From Heligmosomoides polygyrus polygyrus (lineage: Eukaryota > Nematoda > Chromadorea > Rhabditida > Heligmosomidae): DNA of 64,000 bases. Below the pieces are notes generated by a model, which ran no database searches, had not been told where the DNA came from, and saw only the letters and a list, made by a program, of their open reading frames with translations. The stretch lies in NCBI GenBank assembly GCA_947396885.1, contig OX377206.1:83325960-83389959 (forward strand), in the 5' to 3' direction. Position 1 is the first letter of the stretch. Each line of letters opens with the position of its first letter. Made by a program: the position numbers and the translations under genes. Below, one piece after another: positions 10,401-21,537 of this stretch.

Positions 10401-13400
10401 GGACCGGTGAATGAGGGGGAGGGGTCCAGTGAAGATGGGACCGGTGTGAAGGGACCAGTAATGGGGACCGGTGAAGGGGGGGGGGGAGTGGTCCAGTGAA
10501 GGGTGAACCGGTGACGGAGGGGAGGGGTCCATGAAGGGGGGGGGGACCGATAGAAGGTTAACCAGTGAAAGAGGGAACCAGGTGAAGGGGGACCGGTGAG
10601 GAAGGTATCAGTAATGGGGACCGGTGAATGGGGGGGGGGGGGAAGGGTCCAGTGAAGAGGGACCGAAAAGGGTTGATGAATAAAAGGGGGACCAGCAATG
10701 GGGATCGGTAAAGGATAGGGGACCAGTGAAGAAGGGACCAGTAATGGGGACCGGTGAAGGGGGGGGGGGGGGGGGAGTGGTCCAGTGAAGGGTGGACCGG
10801 TGAAGGAGGAGGAGGGGTTCAGTGAAGGGGGACCGGAAAAGGGTTGATGAATAAAAGGGGGACCAATGAGGGTGGGACCAGTGATGGGGATCGGTGAAGG
10901 ATAGGATGACCAGCAAAGAGGGGACCAGTAAGGGGAGGTCAGTAAAGGTGGGAGCAGTATTAGGGACCGACGAAGGGGGGGGGGGACCAGTAAAGGGTGA
11001 ACCGGAAAAGGGTTGACAATAAAGGGAAACCAGTGATAAGGGATCAGTTAAGGATCGTCCAGTGAAGGTGATGAACCTGTTTTGCCCTATTCCGCTATAC
11101 CATTCTATATAGCAAAACGTTTTTTACTGTAATGAATGAGAGAAGGTCTAAAGAGGAGAAGAAGACGTTCGGAGTGTTCTATTCTCCGGGATTGGGGCGA
11201 AGCCCCAACCAGACGTTTGGCGGCCGGCAGGCCGTGGAACGTCTGGTATAGATTATGGTAGAACGGTAATATTCGTAAGGGGCCACTATTTAATTCGTAA
11301 GAGCCTTCAGATCCTGTGGATAGCTTTGCAGCCCGCCTTGTAGCGCCTCCTATGGAACTTTATTTCTCATTTGTTCCAGAGACAATAACTATGCAATAAT
11401 TCTTCTAGGCTGTGTAGAACAGAACGTTTTCTCTAAGTCGGTAACTAAACGAAGATAAAAATCTAAAGATGCAGAAATTTCCAGCTAGTCTTTTGCAAGT
11501 CTGATGTTTGCCAAATGGATGGAGAACCGCTACCACGTTTCTTTTTTTTTGCTGTTAGAAAAATCGCCTTACCAGAATGTGAGTTTTGCCTTTAAACAGC
11601 GCGATTGAGTCCCAAAAGTGTGGTACTATATTTTTATTCCCATCGATTAAACATTTTTACTGATTTTTACTGTTTTTGCGCAAAAACCCAGAGTGTTGGG
11701 GGATACGTTTTGGAAAATCGTGTAGGACAAACAGCTGCCATGTGTAGCCATTGTTAGGCTTGTAGAGCTTAACTTGTAGTTTTTTTTTACAAACTACGCA
11801 TTGCTTAATAATATAATATGCAGACGGCTAAATATTACATTTGTTCCATCTCGTTGCTGCATCGTGTGTGATCAAAAACTAATAGCGTTCTTCTGTTGTA
11901 GTATAAATCCCCTCATCCTATGCATTTAATGCTTCATTTGAATAAAAATGTGTTCTATCCATGAGTGTTTGTCTAGTTACCAGCATATTTCAGGAACGCA
12001 CCGAGCTTCAGCAATATTAATCTCGCTCTAACAGTTGCGGTTGTTGTTCTGGCTTTATTCTACATGTTACTTCTAGGGCGTGCCTCCGAAGAGCGCCAGC
12101 TTTCTGAGGTTATCCGGCCTAGATATGAATAGTTGTGTTTGTGCTTGAAGCTGTGCAGTTTATATGTTACATTGATATTCAGGAGTCACTACGTGCGAAG
12201 CTAGTCGACTACGAAAAGCGATTAGCTGAAAGCGCATCTAAGTTCGATACTCTAAGCGACGAGGAGTTCGGAATGCTTCTATTCCTCGGAAGACAGGTAA
12301 TAGTTGATTATTTCTCTATTTAAGACACGTTTGGGTTGTTTACTGTCTCAAAAGCTGTTATTGCAGTGGATTACGATGAAACAGAAATCCCCTGCGTTCC
12401 TAGTCATTGTCGGAGCTCGAAGCGAGGAACTGGCTATTGCTATATCGGATGTTTTCCGCGCTTCATTCATGGACGTTGAGCCTTTAACTACATTCAATCT
12501 CACGTCTGAGTCGAGTAGAGTTGAGCTCCATAATCAGATAAGCCGAGGTAAGACTTATTCGTATGGCGTCGTTTTCCTTGATACTTCTGTAGATACTTAG
12601 AAGCGAATAAGAATTGATATCTCAAATAAGTGTTGTGCTATGTACGAGGAGAATCACGGAGAGCTTACAGTGGGACACTTTTGCAGCAGCCGCTTCAGCC
12701 GTCCCTTTTGCCGTACTGAATGGAATCGATCACCTGTATTGGGATGCACCATTGGTCCTCCATGCATTAGCTGACTACTCTTCTTCTGAATACTGCAATG
12801 CACTACTTTTGCTCACGATTACTAAAGACTTCCCAGGAACCAGGAAGGAGTGCGAGAAGTCGATGATGGAGTGAGTTGCGTTTTGTCTTGAACTTCAAAC
12901 TACTTACAATGTTTTTAAAAGCAAAACATGCTCGGTGCTTCCGAATTTCTTCAATTTGCATACAATAGGTTAGAGTGGGAAAACAGGATCCTGCGTCGTC
13001 TTTCTTTTACCTAGATATGGAAAATCGTTTTTGAGACAAGAGGAAATCTTTGCATTTCTATGTGTTCGTTGTAAGGAAAAGAGGTGCCTGAGTCAAATGG
13101 TCAAGGGGCAAAACAGCATTATGGCATAGCCGCCTTTACTTTGTTCCGTCTGCGATCAAAAATGTTATTATTCGCCGGATACCTTTCAAACCTGTTCTTC
13201 GTGCGTGGTTTCAAGCGATTTCGTTAGAACCCTGGTGTATGTCCTGAAGGTGCAGATGCGGCCGTAAGTTATATAGACGGTATATAAGAAAAGATATTTA
13301 ATTACATACCTATTTTGTTACTAACTTCCTCATGTTTTACATTTTGTTTCCGCGGTTCCGCAGGAAATCAGATTTCTTCCACAGCTCTATTAGTTTGAGA

Positions 13401-13412
13401 GAATTTGTTTAG
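7436..13412 (+). CDS. Torsin-interacting (LAP1/LULL1-like) single-pass membrane protein, multi-exon
   Basis: Proposed exons: 7436-7572 (ATG at 7446), 7741 to about 7859 (3' end unresolved), 8868-9026, 11994-12108, 12183-12296, 12367-12547, 12612-12870, and less surely 13216-13263 and 13364-13412 (stop TAG). Phases agree at every junction except exon 2 to 3. The start is near an acceptor (ATTATTTCAG), as in trans-splicing. The N-terminal part is charged and S/R-rich (SLSRSPVPTKRSGG). One membrane helix follows (NLALTVAVVVLALFYMLLLG), then a short coiled stretch and a globular domain containing KSPAFLVIVGAR and PLVLHALADYSSSEYCNALL. That order, and the spacing to an LLLLTI strand, resemble the LAP1/LULL1 lumenal domain, which adopts an AAA-like fold and activates torsin ATPases at the nuclear envelope/ER. 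The family call is inference; the exon chain is better supported than the name. Confidence 0.6.
7985..8650 (-). pseudogene. RTE-like LINE reverse transcriptase C-terminal fragment
   Basis: The minus-strand frame contains VSGREVNMADDLALELDKRK, a run of basic and aliphatic residues, then TYSTAVVLPVLTYGLETWA, and in a shifted frame KIRWAGHAMRFADTRWT. This is the conserved tail of endonuclease-reverse transcriptases of RTE-type nematode LINEs. A frameshift near 8235 and the lack of catalytic motifs make it dead. It lies antisense in an intron of the LAP1-like gene. Confidence 0.7.
9828..10210 (+). repeat. 42-bp minisatellite
   Basis: Units of about 42 bp share the core GTCACCGATGTCGCG, separated by TTCAGACGAC or TTGAGAAGA. 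The period is a multiple of three, so a 152-residue frame with 14-residue repeats (RRHVTDV) stays open. The frame shifts after five units, which argues against selection on a protein. A larger duplication is visible: the block around 9965-10055 recurs at about 10132-10222. It lies in an intron of the LAP1-like gene. Confidence 0.8.
10210..11075 (+). repeat. Purine-rich degenerate minisatellite with G runs
   Basis: About 860 bp built from GGGACCAGTGAAGG and GGGACCGGTGAAGG motifs with G runs up to 18, for example near 10760-10777. The plus strand is almost free of pyrimidines apart from the ACC steps. Open frames on the minus strand (PSPPSPV-like) are by-products. It directly continues the 42-bp minisatellite. 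Confidence 0.85.
11080..11275. repeat. Foldback sequence with GC-rich hairpins
   Basis: Nested inverted repeats: ACCAGACGTT/AACGTCTGGT around CGGCCGGCAGGCCG, TTGGGGC/GCCCCAA, and outer arms CCGCTATACCATTCTATA versus TATAGATTATGGTAGAACGG. It looks like a small MITE in the same intron. Confidence 0.45.
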
Positions 13413-13511
13413 GTATCTGACATCGAGATGGATTGCTGGCGGTGGCTCAGATGACAGTGTTTCGCCCATATTGTCTAGAATCATGCAGTTCGTCATTTGC
13501 CTCTGATCCAG

Positions 13512-13695
13512 TTAGCACAGTGAGCGAGTTATTTTCCAATCACTTGAGGAGTTCTCAGGGTTGCTACATAGGATGAGATTCCGCTGATTTAGTTGCGAAT
13601 AGAGCATCGTTGTAGCTACCCAGTCGAAGGACTGCTTGCTGTTGTGGCACACGTTGCATTGACCATGTCCTAGCACACACGTGTTCATATTGAAA
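13512..13695 (-). CDS. Candidate exon, cysteine-rich, unrecognised
   Basis: A minus-strand frame with five cysteines (MNTCVLGHGQCNVCHNSK near its start, CSN mid-way, a final C before the stop) lies just past the 3' end of the LAP1-like gene and points towards it. Residue composition looks coding, but no domain is recognised and the acceptor is not clear. It may be the last exon of a convergent gene. Confidence 0.25.
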
Positions 13696-14462
13696 TCAGG
13701 TTTATTCCTTGACTTGGGGTTCATCTAGGCTAGGGTCTGTAGTGATATAGCGTCCTGCTTTCCTCTATTGTTGATATATTTGCAGCTAGATTTGACATCT
13801 TCAACTCTCTCGGTGCCATTTTGTACATCTGTTCACTTCGTATGAGTTGAATTTGCTGAGGCGTGAATTTCTTCGTGTACAATGCTTTTAGAAATATGTC
13901 ATTGCCCATAAATTGGGATGAAGTGTTTTCTCTTGAAGAAGGGTTGCAACTTTAGTAAGCATGCTACATAAACCTGCTGAGGTCGAGTAACACTTGGTGC
14001 CTCATCCAAAGGTCGAAAGCTCATAAAATTGAAATACAGCTTTCAAGCGGAATGCACTCATGCTTTCAGTGTAACCGACTCTATGCCGATTTAGATTAAA
14101 TGTTTTCTTGTCAGTGTTGGACGTAGCGAACGTATTAGAACAGATAGATATATGGCACGACAATTGGAATCTATCCTAGTCGGGAGGGGGGATCGCCAGA
14201 TTGATTGACAGCTACGTACGATATCCCACGACGTTGTGTCACATTCGCTGAGCTCGAACCTTGTACCTCACCATGTCATTTGGCAGTAGCTGAAGCTCTG
14301 TGAAAAGTTCAAGGGAGGGAGAAAACGAGAGAGGAAAAACACATCATGCCCCCTCCGACAAGGATGGTTCCTAATATTGTCTCCATTTCCAGTTCCGAAA
14401 ACTACGGGGTTTCCAGCACAGTAATCCAGTATTTTACCTTTTCTAGAAGGTATAAGGGGGAG

Positions 14463-14565
14463 TGTAGCGCAGTTGGACGGCTGCGGCTTTCGCATGCACC
14501 TCGATTTTATTCAAGATTCGGATCCCATCCAGGCCAATCAAGTGCTCCGACATCTGTAAAATGAT
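14463..14565 (+). repeat. SINE-A copy 1 (head only)
   Basis: Only the tRNA-like head is present: GTGTAGCGCAGTTGG (A box) and AGATTCGGATCCC (B-box-like). The body and TTTATCC tail are missing. Confidence 0.6.
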
Positions 14566-14848
14566 GACACATTCGTCTGGGTGGCGCTATCCGTTGGGCT
14601 GTCCCGATATGCATCACTTCGGACAAAAGTCGTAGAGTTACGTGGATGTTCCATAACGCTGATTCTTATCCTTGTTCTCTTGATAAAGCGTAAGTTTTTT
14701 CTTCATCCGAATAAACACGAGAAAGGAATTATTTGGTATTCGGATCAGGGTGGTCTTTTTCAATACTCTGAATGCAAGAAATATAGGGGTCCCACACGGA
14801 ATGTCGCTTCAGACCACAAAGTTAAATTCATACAAAGAAACTAAAACC

Positions 14849-15506
14849 AAACTTACTTTGGTAATGTATACTCCACTATTATAAACAACCTTTGTGCAAC
14901 GTACACGCAATGACTGGATCCCGTCTTTAAAGAAATGAGCTGGCCGTGAATCGAGGAAGTTGGTCCCCCAAATCCGGATTTCGTCGTAGTCAGGGAACAT
15001 TTTCCATCCGAGGCGTGGTGCATCGAGCGGAATATGTGTAGTCGGATGGGGCAATGTAAAGACTGTACAGCGGATGAGGCAAAACGGTCCATCCGAGTTC
15101 CTCAATTTTCTGCTGAACAACGTTTGCGGCATGAGGCCTCGCATTATCTTTCAACAAGTTGGTAGAGGACGTGTCAACTCGATTTGGATTTAAATTTGCG
15201 GGAGGATTTGGAGTAGGATTTGTAGCAGACAACCTGTACTGCAAGCTCCGGCTCCGATTTTGTCGAATCAGCTTCAATGACAGTCCGTGAAAGGTCGCTA
15301 TCCAGGACAGGCGCCTGTCTACCATGCTGTTCGTCTTCAAGACTTTTGCCGCCGGCGGCAAGACGTTGAAACCACCGCTCGCACTGTCTTTTGAAAACGG
15401 CATCTTCGCTTCATGCAGCTACCAATGAACGATGAGATTCCGCAGCGGCTTTCTTCAATTTGAACTCATAGAGCAGGCACACGCGCCCAATCACTTTCTG
15501 GTCCAT
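14849..15506 (-). pseudogene. Mariner transposase remnant (SETMAR-like subfamily)
   Basis: The frame opens at 15506 with MDQKVIGRVCLLYEFKLKKA, then SHRSLVAA and QCERWFQRLAA (the two helix-turn-helix motifs), later DNARPHAANVVQQKIEELGW and APSDY (the second and third catalytic aspartates), and ends near 14850 with NFLDSRPAHFFKDGIQSL. Stops, a shift at about 15405 and a deletion of the central region, including the first catalytic aspartate, make it inactive. It differs in sequence from the mariners at 37.8 and 48.7 kb. Confidence 0.75.
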
Positions 15507-15979
15507 TGTGGTCTGATGGCTATAATTTTGGAAACCGATGACGGAATAATGTAGGAAAATTGGGAAATGTAGAAGATGAAACGTCGCGAGAAACTAACCC
15601 TAAATGAGATCAGAACCGATGCGAATAACTGTGAAAGGAAGGCCACAATGTATGCGTGTGGCCTTCTTTTCACAGTTTCGTGTGTGACAACGTAATACAT
15701 GGCGGCGACAATGGGTGATATTGTGGAATCCTTCAACTGATATGGAATGTTTTCGCTTACGCAGAAAACAGAATAATAAAGATCGGAACTTGTCGATACT
15801 ATTTGTTTGAGCGACTATTTTAGTTCTGGTGTTACCATATAGTTATTTTGAATACGTAGTTTCTTCTTAAGTGAGTTACATGGCATGATGTCGTATGATG
15901 TACCCGTCAGTGTTCAACACTTCGCATGCTGTGCTGAACACGAAGTCAAATTAATGGAATATACCATTTTCAGGTCGAA

Positions 15980-16147
15980 TTGGACACTTTTCAAACCAAA
16001 TTGGACACTTTTCAAATCAAATTGGACACTTTTCAAACCAAATTGGACACTTTTCAAATCAAATTGGACATTTTTCAAATCAAATTGGACACTTTTCACG
16101 TCAAATTGGACACTTTTCACGTCAAATTGGACACTCTTCTAAGCTCG
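15980..16147. repeat. 21-bp subterminal tandem array, left, 8 units
   Basis: TTGGACACTTTTCAAAYCAAA repeats with an exact 21-bp period, with unit starts at 15980, 16001, 16022, 16043, 16064, 16085, 16106 and 16127. Units 6-8 carry the variant TTCACGTCAAA. These are probably transposase-binding repeats. Confidence 0.95.
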
Positions 16148-17099
16148 CCTAAGACTTTTTAAATCAAAGAGAACTTTCCGAATTGCAACAATCTTTATAC
16201 TGGTTAAACTACAGACTCAATAAAATGGTTAGAAAAATTTTTGTTCAAGAAAAATTCAGAATAACTTTTTTTGAACTTTTTTTTTACTTTAGCTGCCCGA
16301 ATGAGTGCAATAATTTTATAAAATTTTTATTTTGGAGAAAAATAACAATTTGTATTTTGTTTTAAAGCGCAGCAAAGCAGCAACCATAAAGTGCACTAAA
16401 AGACCGGATTGCGCCATGCACGCGAAAAGCTCGTCGCGATTTTTATTTGATTGAGTGTAAATGCTGTTTACATGGAATTACGAGGTATGCGCGCTCTTAA
16501 CAATTGTACTTGTTGCATTGTCTACATTTTTTTTGTTCGAGGAAAATTTCAGTATGTTTCCTTGAAACCTTTAATTCACTTACCCAATAAGTGAACGCTT
16601 TATTTGAAGTTTTATAAAATTCTAGTTCTTCGTGGAAATATAATGCTTGATAGCATGTTTTAAAGGACAGAAATCCGGAAATTTTTAGTACCAAGAGATG
16701 AGATTACGCCATGCACTTGTCCAAGACGATTGATTGATAGTGCAAATGCTGCTTACATGAAACAACAAGGTGGGGATATGCGCGTTCTTCGCAACTGTAA
16801 TTGTTACATTGTCTACAGGTATGTATAAATCAACATATACATAACATAAATCTACGCAAGCAGTGTTATCCTTTTCCATTTCATGTCTCAACTAGACAAA
16901 AAACTACATAAGACGTTACTCAAATAAAGGTGGTTATGACATTAAAGAGGGTACTTCAACAATGACAGTCAATACAAGATAACCTTCTAGTCTACATCCA
17001 AAAACCTTTAACTATTAACCAACAAACTACTATTGTAAGTAAAAGTAAGTGCAATTACACAACAAAGATCACGAACGCAATACAAATTGAACAAATACA

Positions 17100-18122
17100 T
17101 CAAACACTAAAAGGTTGTCCAGCTGCTGCAGTGGCCAAGTTCATCGTCATGTGGAGCACGTAGTTCGCACAATCTTCCTGTGTCACCGTTGCAATTCCTT
17201 CCTGAATGAGAGAGCTCAGCATGCGGTCCGCCGTCGGGTTGTTCAGCAAGCGTTTCACACAGGCTTTGACTTTAGAGAAGACGTTCTCCGCTGGATTCAG
17301 CATGTAGGAGTAGGGTGACAGGAACTTCAGCTCATAGGACGTTTCCTCCAGTATTCTCCGCAGCTCTGAGGTTTTGTGAATTCTAGCATTGTCCATTATA
17401 AGCCATGCGCCATCCATGCCATGCATACCACGCATCTTCGAAACAAGCTCCTCGACGAAGGCGCAGAACTTCGGGCCGGTGCAGGTCCCATCGTCAATGA
17501 TTCCTGTATGGATGACGCCTTGAGTATTCATGGCCAAAATAAGTGTCACCATCCGTCCTCTGACCGTCGGCAGGACAACGTTTGCACGTGTTCCTTTCCT
17601 GGAGCGAGCCTGCGTCCTTCGCAGGTGTAGGTCGAATCCGCTCTCATCTATGAAGATGCACTTCTCCTTATTCGGCGGGGCGTGTGCCGAAAATTCCAGA
17701 GCATATAACTGCCTGCCCAAAATCGTTGATGGGCTATTCACTCGGTCGAGTTCGTAGTGGCATCTTTTAAGAGTGATCTTCAATTTAATGAGGGCATTGA
17801 AGATCGTAGACATTGCCAGATGGACATCCTTTTCCTTCAGCCGCTGTTGTATCTGTTGCAAGGTGTCTCCTGGGTGTCGTTCTACAGTCTCCTCGATGTA
17901 GCGCAGCACGTCGGGAGTTAGCTTCCACGAGTTTCGTCCCCCACGGCTACGCTGGACACCACCATCATCCTGTTTGTAAGCACGGATGATGCCCCTTGCG
18001 GTACTCTCGTTAAGGCGAGCGATTTGAGCAGCCTCCCGGACAGATCTGCCTTCAACCTGCACGAGCCTGACGAGGATATCCTTCTGCGATGTAGTCGTTT
18101 TCACGTACCGTCCGCGAATCAT
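17100..18122 (-). CDS. IS630-like DD34E transposase, intact
   Basis: A single uninterrupted 340-codon frame. Residues 10-60 form a helix-turn-helix (LVQVEGRSVREAAQIARLNE). The DDE domain follows with FIDESGFDLH (D159), LIMDNARIHK (D244) and MLNPAENVFSKVK (E279); D244 and E279 are separated by 34 residues, giving DD34E. It catalyses excision and insertion of the surrounding element at TA. It is the longest frame in the window and shows no stops, shifts or missing catalytic residues. The start is the first ATG after an upstream stop and places the helix-turn-helix at the N-terminus. No intron is needed. The C-terminal codons fall in the extended inverted repeat. Confidence 0.93.
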   Translation of the reverse strand: MIRGRYVKTTTSQKDILVRLVQVEGRSVREAAQIARLNESTARGIIRAYKQDDGGVQRSRGGRNSWKLTPDVLRYIEETVERHPGDTLQQIQQRLKEKDVHLAMSTIFNALIKLKITLKRCHYELDRVNSPSTILGRQLYALEFSAHAPPNKEKCIFIDESGFDLHLRRTQARSRKGTRANVVLPTVRGRMVTLILAMNTQGVIHTGIIDDGTCTGPKFCAFVEELVSKMRGMHGMDGAWLIMDNARIHKTSELRRILEETSYELKFLSPYSYMLNPAENVFSKVKACVKRLLNNPTADRMLSSLIQEGIATVTQEDCANYVLHMTMNLATAAAGQPFSV

Positions 18123-18987
18123 AATGGCGTTAACCTGCTACAGATGCCTCTTCTTAGATAAAGCTGGGGCGTCGGTGAACATCTTACTTAGGTAGTCGCT
18201 TTTCGCTGCGTCGTATTCCGCGCGGGCAGATTACAGCGTTGTTTCAACGCTGCAGCAAGCGAGATAGCTGCCAGATAACCAAGCTTTTTGATAGTGTTGG
18301 AACACTTTTCAAATCAAATTGTACACAAACCTGCAGATAATATAACAATATTTTATTGATGTATTCTCTTTAATGTCATAATCATCCAGTTTTGCTATAA
18401 CTGATGAACTTGGCCACTGCAGCAGCGGGACAACCCTTTAGTGTTTGATGTATTTATTCACTTTGTATTACATTCTTTTTCCTACTTGAAATGGAAAAGA
18501 AGAATAGTGCTTTCGTAGATTTATATTATGTATATGCTGATTATATTTTCTGAAATTATTTATTTTCTGAAATTTTCCTCGAACAAAAAAAACTGTAGAC
18601 AATGCAACAAGTACAATTGTTAAGAGCGCGCATACCTCGTAATTCCATGTAAACAGCATTTACACTATTAATCAAATAAAATCGCGACGAGCTTTTCGAG
18701 TGCATGGCGCAATCCGGTCTTTTAGTACACTTTATGGTTGCTGCTTTGCTGCGCTTTAAAACAAAATACAAATTGTTATTTTTTCTCCAAAATAAAAATT
18801 TTATAAAATTATTACACTCATTCGGGCAGCTAAAGTAAAAAAAATCAAAAAAAGTTAATCTAAATTTTCCTTGAACAAAAATTTTTCTAACCATTTTATT
18901 TAGTCTGTAGTTTAACCAGTATAAAGATTGTTGCAATTCGGAGAGTTCTCTTTGATTTAAAAAGTCTTAGGCGAGCTTAGAAGAGTG

Positions 18988-19162
18988 TCCAATTTGACGT
19001 GAAAAGTGTCCAATTTGACGTGAAAAGTGTCCAATTTGACGTGAAAAGTGTCCAATTTGACGTGAAAAGTGTCCAATTTGATTTGAAAAATGTCCAATTT
19101 GATTTAAAAAGTGTCCAATTTGATTTGAAAAGTGTCCAATTTGGTTTGAAAAGTGTCCAATT
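18988..19162. repeat. 21-bp subterminal tandem array, right, 9 units
   Basis: Mirror of the left array, reading GTGTCCAATTTGACGTGAAAA on the plus strand, with nine units instead of eight. Unit variants occur in mirrored order (ACGT-type nearest the gene, ATTT-type nearest the tip). Confidence 0.95.
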
Positions 19163-19641
19163 CGACCTGAAAATGGTATATATGAGAATTGCATGGCGTA
19201 GTTGACCTCCGCTCGAATTGAGCCGATGGGATCGTCTCTCGCTGCCGGCACTACCAGTTCTTTCCTGCAAATCTAGCGAAGTCGAGGGATGAGTGCTAGT
19301 CGTTGTGTACTTTTTCTATTTCTGTATTTCATCTACAACGTGCTTCCCGTTGTTCATAAGGTGTTACCGAAAAGAAGCTAGGCATTGGACGGAGGTCATT
19401 CCTCCAAGCTGCTGGCTCTATCTGCAGTGTGCTTCACAATTTTTCTACAGATGGCCTCCATGTTGCTTCAGTAAATGTCCCTTGCGTCTTCCAATTCTCA
19501 TAGTTAAATCATCAGTCGTAGGTATAGAGTAGCTTCGATAAACAGTGGTTTACTTTCATGTTATTCAGTAGAAGAGTTTATTAGTTTTCAACTATAAAGT
19601 TTTTAATTAGTGAACGATATATACATTATATTAACAGGGAC

Positions 19642-19791
19642 TTAGAGGTACTTGTTCTTGTAACAGGACGCTACAAGTAGGTTGATCTCTTCACATGTGG
19701 CCGTTGGTAGGAACATCTTCGCGAATGAACAGTTCCTTTCAACCCATGACAGCACGTCGGTTACTCCATACGAGGTGGCATAGTGTTTCAC
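19642..19791 (-). CDS. Candidate terminal exon of a small secreted-type protein
   Basis: After the strong acceptor CACCTTTCAG a phase-0 frame of 49 codons runs to TAA at 19642. It contains three cysteines (ERNCSF, TATCEEIN, VASCYKNKYL) in a helical pattern, with codon use unlike the AT-rich surroundings. No family is recognised. A candidate partner is the signal-peptide exon at 23863-24003, also phase 0, but exons of what may be another gene lie between. Confidence 0.45.
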   Translation of the reverse strand: MKHYATSYGVTDVLSWVERNCSFAKMFLPTATCEEINLLVASCYKNKYL

Positions 19792-19960
19792 CTGAAAGGT
19801 GAATGATAACATAGGGAAAAATTAATAATAAAATCTGTTTGTGGCTAAGAATTTTTCCCAAATAGTAATCAAAGTGTTTTGAAAACCGCGAAGACGGCAA
19901 ATATAGGCAGCCTAGTTAATGCAGCATTTACCGAAGTGAAGGTGGTGACTATTTTCAATT

Positions 19961-20078
<118 letters not shown>

Positions 20079-20079
20079 A

Positions 20080-21239
20080 GCATTCAAAACTTCATTGCAA
20101 CTCGAGAAATCTGTGTTCGGGTACCATATAAGACGGTTTTTGTGAAGGAGGAAGCTTCAATCGTAGATCTGAACTTCATTGCCAGAGCGTGATTTTTTAC
20201 AAATACAAAGGAAGTTGGAAATGGTGAAGAAAGTTTTGTTGGAGGGAAATGATGGCTGACATGATGAACCGCATAATTTTTGCCAGTCACCTATAGGGTT
20301 CCCATTTTGGTGTGACAATTTCTGACCGCGACGATCTGGCTTGGATAACCTCTCTTCGTTTCTCGGCACTGAACAACCAGAACATGGACATGGGACGTAC
20401 TTGCTGCGTGAAGCAAGATATCCACAGTACTATAGCAGCTCTTCAAACCTTCTTAGAGTTGATGAAATAGATTCCAATACGGCCAGTTTAACTCGAAATT
20501 AATTTGGATGCATGTCATCTATGTATTCCGCCTTCAGTTCTATTAAAAAAAGTACGGCCAAAGGTTTCATCGACAGAATCTCTTCAGTAAGAAATATACT
20601 ACAACGTACTGGCTTGGACAATAGTGGATATAATTCTTGATTTAGACCCAAATAAAGGCGAAAGTTGTTCATGTTGGTACGGTTGGGAAACCATTCACAA
20701 AAGCAGTTCAAAGCTTATTTGAAGTGCTGATTTCGTTTAATTGCTGTGCTGCAAATACAGAACACTAGAGCTACCGCCGCACAGACGATTTCGGTATTCA
20801 TGGGGCAAACTAAGATTGTGCTTCTTAAATTTTTTTCAAAAAAAAACGAGCAGAAATTTTTAAATTTTCCAAAAATCGAGAGAACGACAAGAAGGTGCTC
20901 GAGAATAAATCGAACGATCACTTTGGAAAATAGATTTTGACTGAAATTTGATTGCAATTTGAGACAAAATTTGCAAGGGTAGTAGGACTTCTGCAGTGCG
21001 AAGGATTTCTTCAAAGCCATGTTTGAATACTACATCGACTCATTATGCGAAGAGAGCGTACAAGGTGAAAAGTGAGATCAGAAGAGGTCAGCGGGTTATT
21101 TCCTGGAAGCTATAGAGCCTTGTGAGGAGCGTGCTAGCGTAGTGGGAGAAGGGGCCGGCACTCGGTGTCGTGCCATCCAGTTCCTTTGGATTTTTGACTA
21201 AATTTCACATATCACCACGAATTCTCACCCTTATTTGAA
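20080..21239. other. No confident gene
   Basis: AT-rich. A minus-strand frame at 20499-20711 and a plus-strand stretch at about 20998-21075 (after CTTCTGCAG, reading AKDFFKAMFEYYIDSLCEES) have some coding texture but no recognised domain and no consistent exon chain. Confidence 0.3.
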
Positions 21240-21530
21240 CCAGGGCGAGTGCAGCGCAGTCGGAGTAGGTGCTGGTTGTTGCGTGCACCTGCTATCAGCT
21301 TACTGGTTCGGATTTCCCGCTTAGACCTTTCAAGCCTTCCATTCCTGCGGTTTTGGTGAATCGCTAGAGATTTATTTGTCTGGGAAAGACAACGTGCTGA
21401 CTTGTCCGTCGGCTGGCCACTGCGACCCATTGTATGGCAAAATTCTCACTCAATCCACCTCCATGACACTCCACAGGAGTAGAATGCATGGCGCATCCCA
21501 AAAGGGTTGAGTAACGTGCACTTTATCAGT
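21240..21530 (+). repeat. SINE-A copy 2
   Basis: Near full-length tRNA-derived SINE: A box GCAGCGCAGTCGG, B box GGTTCGGATTTCC, body with GTCTGGGAAAGACAACGTGC, 3' domain GGCGCATCCCAAAAGGG. The usual TTTATCC tail is reduced. Confidence 0.8.
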
Positions 21531-21537
21531 TAAGCTT

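Larger units (their letters stand above)
15962..19178. mobile_element. Complete IS630-like (Tc/mariner superfamily) transposon
   Basis: The 3217-bp element starts TACCATTTTCAGGTCGAATT and ends with its reverse complement, with TA on each side (15960-15961, 19179-19180), the target typical of the superfamily. Outer inverted repeats are about 590 bp and highly similar. Shorter stretches of similarity continue inward to 17141 and 18403, so the last codons of the transposase gene lie in the repeat. Both ends carry tandem arrays of a 21-bp unit. The single gene is an intact transposase on the minus strand. Intact frame and clean ends suggest recent activity. Confidence 0.9.

Noticed and set aside
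10218..10916. Proline-rich PSPPSP frames on the minus strand
   Set aside because: By-products of the purine-rich minisatellite.
15980..16147. CRISPR-like or satellite DNA reading of the 21-bp repeats
   Set aside because: The mirrored array at the other end and the TA-flanked termini show these are transposon subterminal repeats.
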